Source of the DNA: Phoenix dactylifera | Lineage: Eukaryota > Streptophyta > Magnoliopsida > Arecales > Arecaceae | Assembly: GCF_009389715.1 (NCBI RefSeq) | Contig: NC_052409.1 | Span: 8,807,213 to 8,871,212, forward strand | Length of the DNA: 64,000 bases | Direction: 5' to 3' | Shown here: positions 1 to 10,985 of the stretch, one piece after another | Layout of the letters: each line of letters opens with the position of its first letter | Position numbering within the stretch: the stretch's first letter is position 1 | Notes under the pieces: generated by a model | The model's database searches: none | The model's input: the letters and a program-made list of their open reading frames with translations, nothing else | Told to the model about the DNA's origin: nothing | Program-made: the position numbers and the translations under genes

Positions 1-6
1 TTGCGG

Positions 7-409
7 GAGTCGACTCAAATCTCAGAGTCAATAAAATGCTCTCTGACTTTTTCTTTGTGTACCGCTGAGAGTCGACTCTTGCTTTCTTTGGAGTCGACCT
101 GCCAACCATCGGAGTCGACTCGCGTTCCACTGGAGTCGACTCGAATCTCAGACCCGAAAACTGCTCTCTGACTTTTTCTTTGTGTTCCTCTTGGAGTCGA
201 CTCTTACTACCCTGGAGTCGACTCGGTGAACATCGGAGTCGACTCGCGCACTTTGGGAGTCGACTCGTTGACAGGTTCTGAGTTGAAGCTTTCTGTTCTT
301 CTGTCTGTTCTCAGTCGGAGTCGACTCGTACTGATCTGGAGTCGACTCGAGCTCGTGCCAGTGAACTTGATACGCTTGGAGTCGACTCGTGATACTCTGG
401 AGTCGACTC
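7..409. repeat. Array of GAGTCGACTC palindromes on a 21-bp grid
   Basis: Thirteen copies of the 10-bp palindrome GAGTCGACTC (one with a changed last base) start at 7, 69, 91, 112, 133, 194, 215, 236, 257, 318, 339, 379 and 400. Most neighbours are 21 bp apart. Clusters of four repeat every 124-125 bp (69 to 194 to 318), separated by a partly conserved stretch reading roughly CTCAGA...CTCTCTGACTTTTTC. The array runs off the left edge. Both strands stay open for 60-120 codons because 21 bp is seven codons, so these reading frames are probably a by-product. Whether it is satellite DNA or an internal repeat of a retroelement cannot be told from this window. Confidence 0.85.
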
Positions 410-420
410 GAGTCTCAGAC

Positions 421-3400
421 TTTGGTTCAGGCTGATTTCTTAACTTATCCAAAATACTATGAACCAAGTCTAGAGACACGTAGACAGGATTTTCACTGAA
501 ACACTTAATTGAATTCATTAGTAAACAAGAATTATACTCAAATGCTTTGAGCTCATCAAAATCAAATGGGGTTTTAATCAATCACTCCACACATAGTAAT
601 GTAATAATACTATATATTCGTAATCTAGTAATATAATGATAATACAAAGATATACAAATATCATAATTACTATTACAATAATATGAAAATATTTATTATA
701 ATATAGTTACTATCAGTATTAATTATTTCAGTAAAATAATATTAATATTGATATGAATTAACATATTTTCATATTATATTATATAATCAATATAATTATA
801 ACATACTATATATTATTGTATTGTTATATTTATATTATTATAATTATATAACACAATAATATAATATAATAATGTCAATGGAGGTACTCTTATCATGGTT
901 AATTACAATATTGTCTTTAAATTTTCTTTGCATGGTGGATTCTATGCACCTCTGGTGGATTTTATAGCAAATTTTGGTGGATTCTGGGATCGATGATGAC
1001 ACATTTGGTACATTATGGCGAGTCAACTGTCCTGTGGATTTTAGGTAATGGAGAGCGCCTTTGATATATAGCAAGGTAAGTAACTAATTATCCTTAATCT
1101 TTTAATGCTTTGTTTTATTTTTTTCCCTTTGGTTTTATAAAATTTATTGACCTCTGTACTCCTAAATTAGCTTAATTCCTGCTTAGCTAGTACAATCTTT
1201 TTCTCTTTGTTGTTCATGCCGGGCAGTCAAGCCTATTGCAACTCTTCTAGTATCAGAGCACAAGTGTTTTTTTCCTTCAAACCTTGATTGTTTTTGTGAT
1301 GCAACTAAGTCCTTTTCCAAATTTTAGTTGCTTTCAAATTCTTATTTTCCTTCAAATATTAATTACATTCAAACTCTTAATTGCTTTTGAACTTCAACTT
1401 GTTTGAAAGTGCTTGCTTAAGTTTTCAAATTAGATTAGGATTGTACTGCTTGGAGTTGAACTCAGGTCCCGTCAATTGATCTAGTTCACCAATTGATCTA
1501 AGGTCCCAAAGGGTTGATCGGTTTTCACCTTCTAATGGAGATCTATTCTTGTCAAGATCACCTAGTTAAAAGCTAACTTAAATACTAAACTGATCAATGT
1601 TGGTTCTCTTTGGTGCAAAAGTAGAACTGCTCTCCCAAGTGTAGGAGAATCGCACAAGTAGTATACTCGGAAGTCCGAGGTCGAATCCTCAGGGAGCGGT
1701 CTATGAATTATTATTAGCGTAATTTTAGATGTAATTTTTTGTTGATTTTCAGAAATTAAAAGCAGAGAATAATAGGTAATTAAACAAAGTTCAAGAATAT
1801 AGAGAAGGCTAGGGATCCGGAATTCTCCTTGACAATATTACTTTCAATAAATAAACTCGGCAATTCTTGATTAAGGATTAATATGATAGAGTAGTTCTAA
1901 TCATGGAGTATACAATCTGAGAACATGAATTTAACATCCAAGTATTTATCGTGCCGGTTACGTCTACGACAAATCAAGCATTGAAACAATCCATGCATCA
2001 ATATATATAAACCATACAAGATCTATCTAATAAATAAATATGCAAGAATCCAAAACATACCAATGGATATAAAACAATTAGAATAAAGGTTTAGAATGTA
2101 CTTGATGAAAGCAACATGACAAGGGTTCATCCATCACCCTTTTGCTAAAGAAATTAGCTTTCCATTACAAAAATCACCTCTCCTTTTGTTTTTTTTTCTT
2201 TTCTTTTTGGAAATAGGGCATACCCTGTTTCTCTTTTTCCTTTTTTTTCTTTGAATGGCTGCTTCCCTGTTTTCTTCTTCTTCCCACGAATCAGCCTCTA
2301 TTTTCTGATCAGAGGCCTCCTCATATAGATCCCCAGAGCCCATGGGGGACGAAAGAAGAGAAACAGGGGCTCACATGGATATGATTCACATTCTTATTAA
2401 AGAATTAAAACCATTGGATTTCTTTGTAATAATACCATCTTTGTTGGATAAAATCTTATTATATTAAATGTGACATTTGTGCAACATGGAAAGTGTGGTT
2501 GTGTTCTTTCCAATTTTAAGAATAATTCAACCGATATGCTTATTTTTATTGCGGCAAAGATTGGGGAGAGAAGAAAGATAGAATTTGATTTTCAATATGT
2601 TTATACTAATGATTATACTTATAACTGATACCTCATGTAGACTATAAGGTACTCACTAGTTGATCCTTTTAATCCTAATCTTTCAAGTAGATTTCATGAA
2701 TGATAGAAGATAAAAGTAGTAAAGCAAAATCCATTTAATAGTTGGTAACACTCCAATTCAAATATGCTGCATTTATTTCAACCTTGATAAGTTTTTTTCT
2801 TTTTCAAATTTGGCTCAACATTAATTTTGAGTCTTTAATCAATTAATGTTCAGTTGCGTAACATTTAAAAGAAGCATGAAGCATATGTTTGAGTTAATCT
2901 TGAGCTTAACTTGAGCCATTCAAATTGATAGCCCTGGCCACAATCTCCCTCCGCTTTAAAAGCACCATTCCATCTATTGCATGATGTTTCTCACCACCTC
3001 TTCGCTTCTTTTTGGCTCCTCAAGCTTTAAGTGGGATGTCTTCTACTTCCTACTTGTGCATGCATTCAAGGAGAACAACAAAGAAGTAACAGAGAGCCAC
3101 TAGAAAGTTGATCAATAAGCAATAAATGAACAAAAAAAAAAGAAAGGGGTGCACAACTCTAGGTAAGAGGAAGATCCTTAAATTTTCACTTTAAAAAAAT
3201 GGTATAATACCTCAATCCCACAGCAAGATCCCATTTGGATAAAGTTTGATCATATGAGATGTGAACAAACCCCAATCGAACCTTAAAAGTGTTATAGTCC
3301 TATGTTGACTGATAAAAGAGTGCCATATGGATTAATTAGCTTGGGTTGGTTCTCCTTCCAACAGCTTGAACTTTTGGACTATGAGTCCTAAATAGTATCA

Positions 3401-3600
3401 AAGCCGGATCCATTATGCGTCACAATCTTTATTAGTTATGTGGTTTCTTTACTAAGGGATACTAGGGTCAAAAAAGATCAGAAGCATGGACAGGCCTTTC
3501 TCTCTAGAGTAGAAGCTAACCACGGTAAGAATTGTGATTGAATGGAAAAGGTTATCATAGTTGCTTATTAACTAATAAAAAGATGCTACATATGGCATAT
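421..3600. other. Intergenic, AT-rich, retroelement debris
   Basis: No gene is recognisable. 600-850 is almost pure A/T. Around 1240-1256 a primer-site-like word (TAGTATCAGAGCA) appears, and 1620-1700 resembles the non-coding flank of plant LTR elements (word TCGAATCCTCAGGGAG). No paired LTRs or coding domains were seen, so no element is called. 2134-2343 is an A/T- and purine-biased open frame with no family resemblance. Confidence 0.5.
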
Positions 3601-3647
3601 TTAGCTTGGAAGAGATTAATTTATTGATCCGGTCCGTGACAAAAGGC

Positions 3648-3665
3648 GGCCCTAAAATTTGGGCC
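3648..3665 (+). promoter_or_regulatory. GGCCCTAAA/TTTGGGCC near-palindrome upstream of RPB7
   Basis: The sequence GGCCCTAAAATTTGGGCC lies about 170 bp before the RPB7 start codon. It carries a TGGGCC word on each strand sense (TTTGGGCC and the complement of GGCCCTAAA). TGGGCY 'site II' words are common in promoters of plant housekeeping and growth genes. The position and gene type fit a core promoter role; this is inferred from motif and placement only. Confidence 0.4.
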
Positions 3666-3834
3666 TGTCGAACAGACCGAAAGGAGGATCCGAAACCCAT
3701 CGTTCTTGAAACCCCTCCACGGCTCGCTCCCCTCTTTTTTGTAGCCTTCGAAAGACCAAATCCACGGAGAACTCATATTAAGCGCGAGAAGGAAGAAGCC
3801 GCAGCGAACAGAGAAGAAGAGGGAGGAGGGAGCG

Positions 3835-3967
3835 ATGTTCTTCCACATAACGCTGGAGCGGAACATGCAGCTCCACCCCCGCCACTTCGGCCCCCACCTC
3901 CGCGAGAAGCTCGTCGCCAAGCTCATGAAGGACGTCGAGGGCACCTGCAGGTCTTTCTCCTCCTCCC

Positions 3968-4002
<35 letters not shown>

Positions 4003-7000
4003 ACCCTAACCCTAACCCTAAGGTCCCTAACCCTAACACTAACCCTAAACCTAACCGTAAGCGTAAGAGTGTCCTGTGCCACAGCGGCCGGCATGGCTTC
4101 GTGGTGGCGATCACCAACGTGGAGGACATCGGGAAAGGCCTCATCCGGGAGGGCACCGGCTTCGTCACCTTCCCTGTCAAGTACCAGTGCGTCGCCTTCC
4201 GCCCCTTCAAGGGAGAGATCCTCGAAGCCGTCGTCACCATGGTCAATAAGGTCGAGCCCCTTCCCTCAGAACTATATTTTATATTTTCTTTTTTCAGAAA
4301 TTAAATATTTTTTTTGTTTGTTTGATCTTTTGGAGTGGGTTTTGCTTGCGTCCTTGCAGATGGGATTCTTCGCGGAGGCTGGGCCGGTGCAGATCTTCGT
4401 TTCGAATCATGTGAGTAAAAGTCTTGGCAATTTAATTGAATGCAAGATAGAAAGGGAATTGGACTGTATGAATATTGACATTATAAAGAAATTATGGTGT
4501 CCCATGAATCAAAATTATGCATGTGTTTGTTTGTCTCATGGCGCTTGTTGTTCGGATTATCTTTCTCTCCTTTTCTCATATTTTGTTATCTCTTTTAGTT
4601 GATCCCGGATGATATGGAGTTCCAGTCTGGGGACATGCCAAACTACACGACATCTGATGGATCGGTACGCTCTGTTCTTGGTTCTATATGGTTCGTCTGA
4701 TTTCACATTTGCAAGTGAAATTAGATGTATATTTGTGCTTTCACTATGTTGATGGAATTTGTGATATTTATGTTTATAGTTGCAAAAGAAGATGTCTAAT
4801 GTGTGTTCACTGTTGAAAGTTAATACTGGCTATCTTTCTCCTCCATCCATCAGATATGTTGTCTAGGTGATGGTTTTGGGGCAACCTGACCTTTGAAGTA
4901 ATTTACAATTGATGAAGTATGATTTGGGGGATATATGAGTAAGGCATACATACGTATGTCCAAATAAACTAGCTCGGCATGGAATTTTGGTATTTACCAA
5001 TTTCTTCGAAGGATATGAGTGGTTAATTGTTTATAGAAAGTGAAGTTTAAACCTTGGTTATATATAGTTGAGCATTACCATGAGCTTTATTCTACTTATC
5101 ATATGAATGATCAGTTTGGGAACGTAGGCGAAATTCTTCATAAGACTCGTCAGCCACAAAGCTGCAAATTTTCTTCCCAAATGCAGAGGATTCTTGCAGG
5201 AATATCCTGCAGACATCGGGCCAGTTGGCCCACCCAACTGCATCTCCTAAGGGCCCACCAAAGTTTCGGCCTAAATCCTAGCTTGTAGGCCTGTTGGTCT
5301 ACTGGAAGAAAAAGAAAACCACGAGGTCTTTTTTCGTTCCCACAAGATCAGAGTTGATATATGCATGCTCAAATGGGATGCCCAATTCATGAATTCAGCA
5401 GGAAATTGAGCCCAATTCTACTGAATTACCCAAATAGGCCCTGAAAGGTGGGGGAAACCCTCTAATTTCCACATGAGAGAAGCTCATGCCCCCTGTACAC
5501 CTTATTGAAGTATCATCCTATACAAGTATCCTACAAATGACCACCATTCTTATAACATCATTGAAAAGAACCACCATGTATCGCTCTTTCATGGTTTTCT
5601 CCAGAAAATGTTTATCAACCCCCTTTGTCAGATGCTCATGGACTCCATATACTAATGTATTCTATAAGTACAGGTATCATGGGATGCATTGGCAAAGAAG
5701 CATATCCATATCTTTTCATTTCCTTCAAAATTTCAATTCATCTGAGTATTCCATAAAGGCTGAAATTCATTTTCAACAAGAGTACCCCATTTTCCGAATA
5801 TGTATGATTGAATGATGTATCACTCATTTTACATGAAATGAGACAATTCTTTTTTATGTCATCTGGATGCTTGGGTCCATTCAAAAAATGATGAACGAAC
5901 TTTTTTTCCTGGATCACAAGGTGTTGGTTCCTTGGACTCCTTGAGATTGATGTCTGAAAATTCAGAGTGAGTTTTATGTAAAAGAACAAAGATGATGAAG
6001 TTTTGAAAATGATGCATAACTGAACAAAATGATTCTTTTGTAGTAAAATCAATTTTAAACATACTTAATTTAAATAAGATATTTTCTATATGAATCAGAT
6101 TTCAAGGGTTTTCTTGTCTTGGTTCTAACCAAGTTAGTACGAGTACCCAAAATGGGTTGGAAAAGCATCTGTTAGAACTTGTTCTAATATTCTAACTGAA
6201 AAAGGGAATATTTAGTATTGTTATTATTGTTGTTATTGTTATTATATTTTGTTGCGACACAAGAAAGGGCACATGTCAGACCGATCAGCCTTGTGCTTCC
6301 GGTGCTTAAATAAGTGGTGTGGGAAGTATCTGTATGTCTCTCTCCATCTGTATGCCTCTACTTCTCTCTCTTCTCTCTCTCTCTCTCTCTCTCTCTCAAG
6401 GCTGTGCATTAGTTTCTTCTTAAAGTGGGTTTTCATGTGATGTTCCCTGAGCTTTTTAACATTGAAATGAAAAATGTTCCTCATTGGAATACACCTCTTC
6501 TCTTCTGCTTCCTCTGTTCTTTTTATTTAGTGATTTCTTGTGTTAATATTTGCTGCAAATGCATTACTTTTTGCTTTCTTGTATGGTTTTCTGCATGAAT
6601 ACCACCTAAGTTCTTCGTCTAATCTGTCCTGTACCAATTTCTTTGTAACAAAATATTAACCTAGATCTAATGATTTCTGCACCTGAATGATAAGTCTTAT
6701 CCTGCAGGAATGTTTGAAGAGCACGAAGTTCTTTTTACATAATTTGATCTTTCCAAACCATGTGTAGATCCTAGTTGATGTGAACTTTGCGTTAGATCCC
6801 TTAAATTGTTCCATTCCTTTATTTCCAGCAAACCATGAGATTCATCAAGAGCAACAATTCTGTACAGCTTTCATGTCGACTCTAGTAGTGTACCTTGTTG
6901 GCAGAGGGGTGTATTGTGCTGTATCGATCTATACATGTAAGGTACTGGGATGAGGTCTGGTATTGGGATTTCAAACCCCTCTTAGGCAGGGTAAAAATGT

Positions 7001-10000
7001 TTGGGTCTTCAATTTTTATTTTGTTCTTACGGATGTGCTTCCCTCGCATTTTGCACTGAGCCACTGACAAATTCCATGGTTTGCCATCTATATAGTTAAT
7101 GCAAAGTGAAGATATCATGCCTTCTCTAGGCAGTCATGAAAAGCTCAATCTTCATCCCCTGATAAGAGTCAGCTACTTTCAGTCAAAACTGTTTCTTGTG
7201 CTGTGATTTATGTCTCTGCAGAGGAACCTGTATTCATTTTTAGATGAAAATTGATCTTAAGCCAAATCCATGACTCCTAAAAGGCTTGCAGAGCAGAAAC
7301 TAAGAGAGAACAGCCATATGATCTGAAAGATGTAAAGACATCTAGAAATTCTGTATTTTCTGAATTGAGTGTCTATACTCGTATTTAGTCGCTTCATATA
7401 TTTCTTCTCTATCTCCTTTTAGCATCACCTGTTCTTGTCCTTTTAGATTGTATCATAAATTATTATTTTTTCACTAGAAATCCTTCATATGGTCAATTTT
7501 CCAATTTCTTCCTTTATTTATGCATAAACAAAACAATATTAGTTTTAGATCTATATATTCCTGGACCGAAAGCAGAAGCTTTTGCTTGCTGGAACTTCCA
7601 GAAGGCACACATGTTTTTGGCATAGAGATTTTCTTTCGAAGGGCCCTAGAAATCCTAGCTGATTAGACCTTTGCATTCGAGCTAATTCATCAAGTCTAGG
7701 AAACTGCCCGGTTATTTCTTGCTAATGTAGTTTCAGACTCATTTATCATCAACATACATGGACAGGTGAAGCATTAAAACATTTCAATAGATTTTTTGGA
7801 TTCTTATTCAGCCAATGATTCAAATCGCAAGGATTGGTGCTGTATCAGCGGCTGGTTGGTCCATCATGATCCTCAATATGGGGCCAGTATACCTTGATAC
7901 AATATAGCAAAAAAATGTGTTCCAAGCAGTAAGGTTGTCTTGATATGGCATGATGAGTGACACGGTGCAGTATGATGTGTACTAGGGACCCCTATATCCT
8001 AGATGGTGTCAACAGTCTTTTGATCCATGAATCTACCTGGTGTCAATTGCATTTACCTCTTTTGTCATCCTTTTGAAGTCCATATAGCACTTCCATGTCA
8101 AACCAGTGCCTTGTTGATTAAGCCAGCTGCCTTCTGCTCGGAAAAGAAAAAATTCCAGATTGCACTTAATCTCGCTAAACCTACCCATGTACTAATTTGG
8201 TTTCCAAATCAACCATTTATCGTTCATGGTTGACTGAAGGACCCTTGTGCCGGTAAAGACACTCTTGTTTCTTCTTAAACTAGTGATGAAGATGCCCCGA
8301 GTTACTTTTTGGCCACAGCGTTCATATTATGAAAGTTTTCAATGTTTCTGTTTACAATCATATTATGATGATTAGGAGAATTGAATCTGTGAGTTTGATG
8401 TTGTAGGCATTCTTCATCCTTGATTAGGAGAATTGCATTCTTTGTTTCAATTTGAGACTAGTGTGGTCTGACATCCTTGAAGGAAAAAAAAGCAGCAGAT
8501 TTACTTACTTTGATTTGAGTTTAATTGGTGACTGATTATTCATAAGATAAGCATCATGTTTTTGTTCAAAACCAGATTTGGTTGAGCAGAGGAAAACACA
8601 TACAAAGGGTTGAACACAACTTGGAGTGTCGCATCAGCTTTAAATTTTGAAATTCCTTGAAGAAGAAGAGCGAAGTCCACATTTCAGTCACATCAGATTG
8701 ACATATGGCTGTGGGCCTGGGGCTGCCCCAATATATAAAGCCATTGGGAGATATCCTAAGTTAACTGTACTTCAAAATGACCATGGTTCAGTGGGTAAAT
8801 TCATAGGTGGGGGTTAGGTGCCAATGGCCTGGCTATGAGCCCTGTCTGCATTATTATTCAATACCACTGGTGGGGGACAAAAGCCCCTTCCAATTGTCTA
8901 AATGGGGAAAAGAAAGAAAAACAAACTCTACTTCGTGCTAGTTGAGTTGCATAGTAAGGTAGCTCATCAGGGATTCTTAGTGCTTTTCACCATCCGTGTA
9001 TCTTTTGAAAAAGGTCAAACTAGGTGAAACAGGTCAAACTCCTAGTCTGATTATGTTATCGAACTTCTATCCTGCTTTTGAGAACCACAGGAACGAGGCA
9101 GCTAAAACATGAAGATGTGGGGCCCAAAATTAGTCTCAACATTACTATAGGAAATATGGATTGATTTTCTATAATAATTACAGCATGCCTCTGGAAGGGT
9201 GTTGGCATGAAATGAAAATTGATTCATAGACCATTTATACCACCCGTAAAGACTTACAAGAACAGGCGTAAAAAGAAACTAAAACAATCCCATAATCCAA
9301 AAGCTGAGGATGGAGTCTAATATTCTAAAGCTGAAATACAAATATATTGTAAAGTCATCTACTCTTCCTTTTCTACTTCGTTTTTTTTTCTGCATAATCA
9401 GCCAACTTACCACATTCATCACATGTTGAGTGATTGCATTTCCATTAATAATTTTTTTTTCATGAACAACGTATCTTAGTCCTTGCTCATTGCCAGATTA
9501 GACTTTCGATGCTTTATAGTCCGATACCTGATTCTGTCTCCATGCAAACACACTTCCGAAGTTAAAAACTGTCATAAGAGTTTTCTTTTAATGCTAGAAA
9601 GTATGCCATTGTGAGTGTGACACTCAAAACTTTTGAATTTGTCACTACCAAATGAATTGCTAAGGTTCTGCTTTCATTTTGCCAATTTTTTGCTTTTATT
9701 TTTATAGAAGTTCTTCATGTCTTTTTAATCTTGTTAGCCATGGGCGCCTTCAGTCTTGCAATATCCAATTGAGATCTTGGTATTTTTTATTATATACCAT
9801 TGATTCACAGCGTTTGCTGAAAAATAATAAATGGACATAATTTTTTTTGCACATTTGAAATCCAGAAACAAGATTTGCTTCACATAAATAAGATTTCACC
9901 TATGGCATAGTTGGTTAGCAACATAGCGTGAAGCCTCATGATCAAATCAAGGCTTAATCACAAAATGAAAGTTGCCAAATTGTCCTGGTATTTCCTTTAG

Positions 10001-10985
10001 GTTTCTCCAAAACATCACTTCTACAAATATTTCTAATGCATGTTTTGCTATATCATAAAATTTGATAAAATAATGAGCCCCACTTCTTAAGTTTCTATAA
10101 GTTGAATGGCTTTCTGGGTCTTCTCTTGGGGAAAGAGAAGATCCATGCAAATTGAAACTTGTCTGAAATTTTTATATCTGACTATACCAATTTTTGATGT
10201 TTTGTAGGTCAAAATTCAAAAAGACAGTGAGGTGCGGCTGAAGATTATTGGGACACGGGTTGATGCAACAGAAATTGTATGTTTTCTCTGCCTCTTATTT
10301 TGCGCTGCAAAGTTTAACTGCTGAATAATGAGACTTGTTTGCAAGTAAATTTCTTTTAAGGGCATCATGAAATTAACTTATGTTTTACTGGCTGTCACCT
10401 TATTTTCTATCCTTAGTTTATTTTGTTACTTTATAATGCTTTGTTTTATTTGCTGATGCAACTACTTAGGGTGTGCTTGGTTCACTGTAAGTGGCTGAAA
10501 GTGAGAAGTTGGATCATAGAAGTGATTTTCAAATGTGTGATTCAGTGGATGCTAATTTATGCACCGAAGTACTGAAGTGACTTGGGCTGGGGTAGTCTGA
10601 AGTCACTTTCGGGTACCTTATATCCTTGGCTTCTGACCACCGATAGTGGACCAAACATGCCTTTGTCGAATTCTCTGTTACTCTTTTGAATTCACGTTTG
10701 GTGTATACATGTGTTATCCTTCATGTTATCCAGTTTGATCATTTTAAACATCAGGTTTTATGTGGACTTGCCTTCTTTATAAATACACAAATATCTTTTG
10801 TTGATTTTTCTAGAATTCAAGTGATAAGCAACATATAATGCGATTATTTACAGGCATCAACTTTTTGTACTACTCTTAATCCTTGATTTATAATTTTTTT
10901 TTTCTTCTTGACTTTCCAGTTCTGCATCGGTACCATAAAGGATGATTTCTTGGGTGTGATCAATGATCCAGGTGCAGCTTCTTAG
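3835..10985 (+). CDS. NRPB7: DNA-directed RNA polymerase II subunit RPB7
   Basis: Encodes the RPB7 subunit, which with RPB4 forms the stalk of nuclear RNA polymerase II and contacts emerging RNA. Six exons give an uninterrupted 177-aa protein: 3835-3950, 4085-4250, 4360-4410, 4599-4664, 10208-10276 and 10920-10985, all with GT-AG introns and consistent phase. The protein starts MFFHITLERNMQLHPRHFGP and ends GVINDPGAAS, very close to known plant RPB7 in sequence and length (about 176 aa). The N-terminal RNP-like half is residues 1-80; the C-terminal S1/OB-fold half is about 81-177 (VTMVNKMGFFAEAGPVQIF, then VKIQKDSEVRLKIIGTR). The start is the first ATG of the conserved frame. Intron 4 is 5543 bp. 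No frameshifts or stops were seen, so it should be functional. The Pol IV/V paralogues are more divergent, so RPB7 is the better name. Confidence 0.96.
3970..4063 (+). repeat. CT microsatellite and telomere-like CCCTAA repeats in RPB7 intron 1
   Basis: Positions 3970-3999 are a (CT)n run. It is followed at about 4003-4063 by imperfect copies of CCCTAA (AACCCTAACCCTAA, then variants such as CACTAA and CCGTAA). All of this lies in the 134-bp first intron. Such telo-box plus CT-rich leaders are frequent near the 5' ends of plant translation and transcription genes. It may act as a transcriptional enhancer, or be a trapped telomere-repair scar. Confidence 0.85.
4665..10207 (+). other. RPB7 intron 4, 5.5 kb
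   Basis: Non-coding sequence between exons 4 and 5. It holds a (CT)n run at about 6363-6397 and scattered A/T-rich stretches. At 7800-7990 there is a patch of degenerate GGTA/TACC-like words similar to those in the spastin introns. No intact transposon or conserved coding domain was recognised. Confidence 0.6.
10469..10661. mobile_element. MITE-like element in RPB7 intron 5
   Basis: The stretch begins GGGTGTGCTTGGTTCACT and ends with the inverted relative AGTGGACCAAACATGCC; about 13 of 18 terminal bases pair. Length is about 193 bp, with no coding capacity. The ends have the TTTGGT-type core common to small non-autonomous hAT or Tourist elements of monocots. No clean target duplication is visible (TTA on the left, TTT on the right), so the superfamily stays open. 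Confidence 0.5.

Noticed and set aside
7..409. CRISPR-like array
   Set aside because: The repeats are only 10 bp, the spacers are 11 bp and partly repeated themselves, and all other content is plant nuclear DNA.
1655..1700. tRNA or SINE B-box like word (GGTCGAATCC)
   Set aside because: No matching A box or foldable cloverleaf around it; the context looks like the flank of an LTR element.
3621..4094. 157-codon minus-strand and 232-codon plus-strand frames over RPB7 exons 1-2
   Set aside because: They cross a CT repeat and telomere-like repeats; only the spliced RPB7 frame is conserved.
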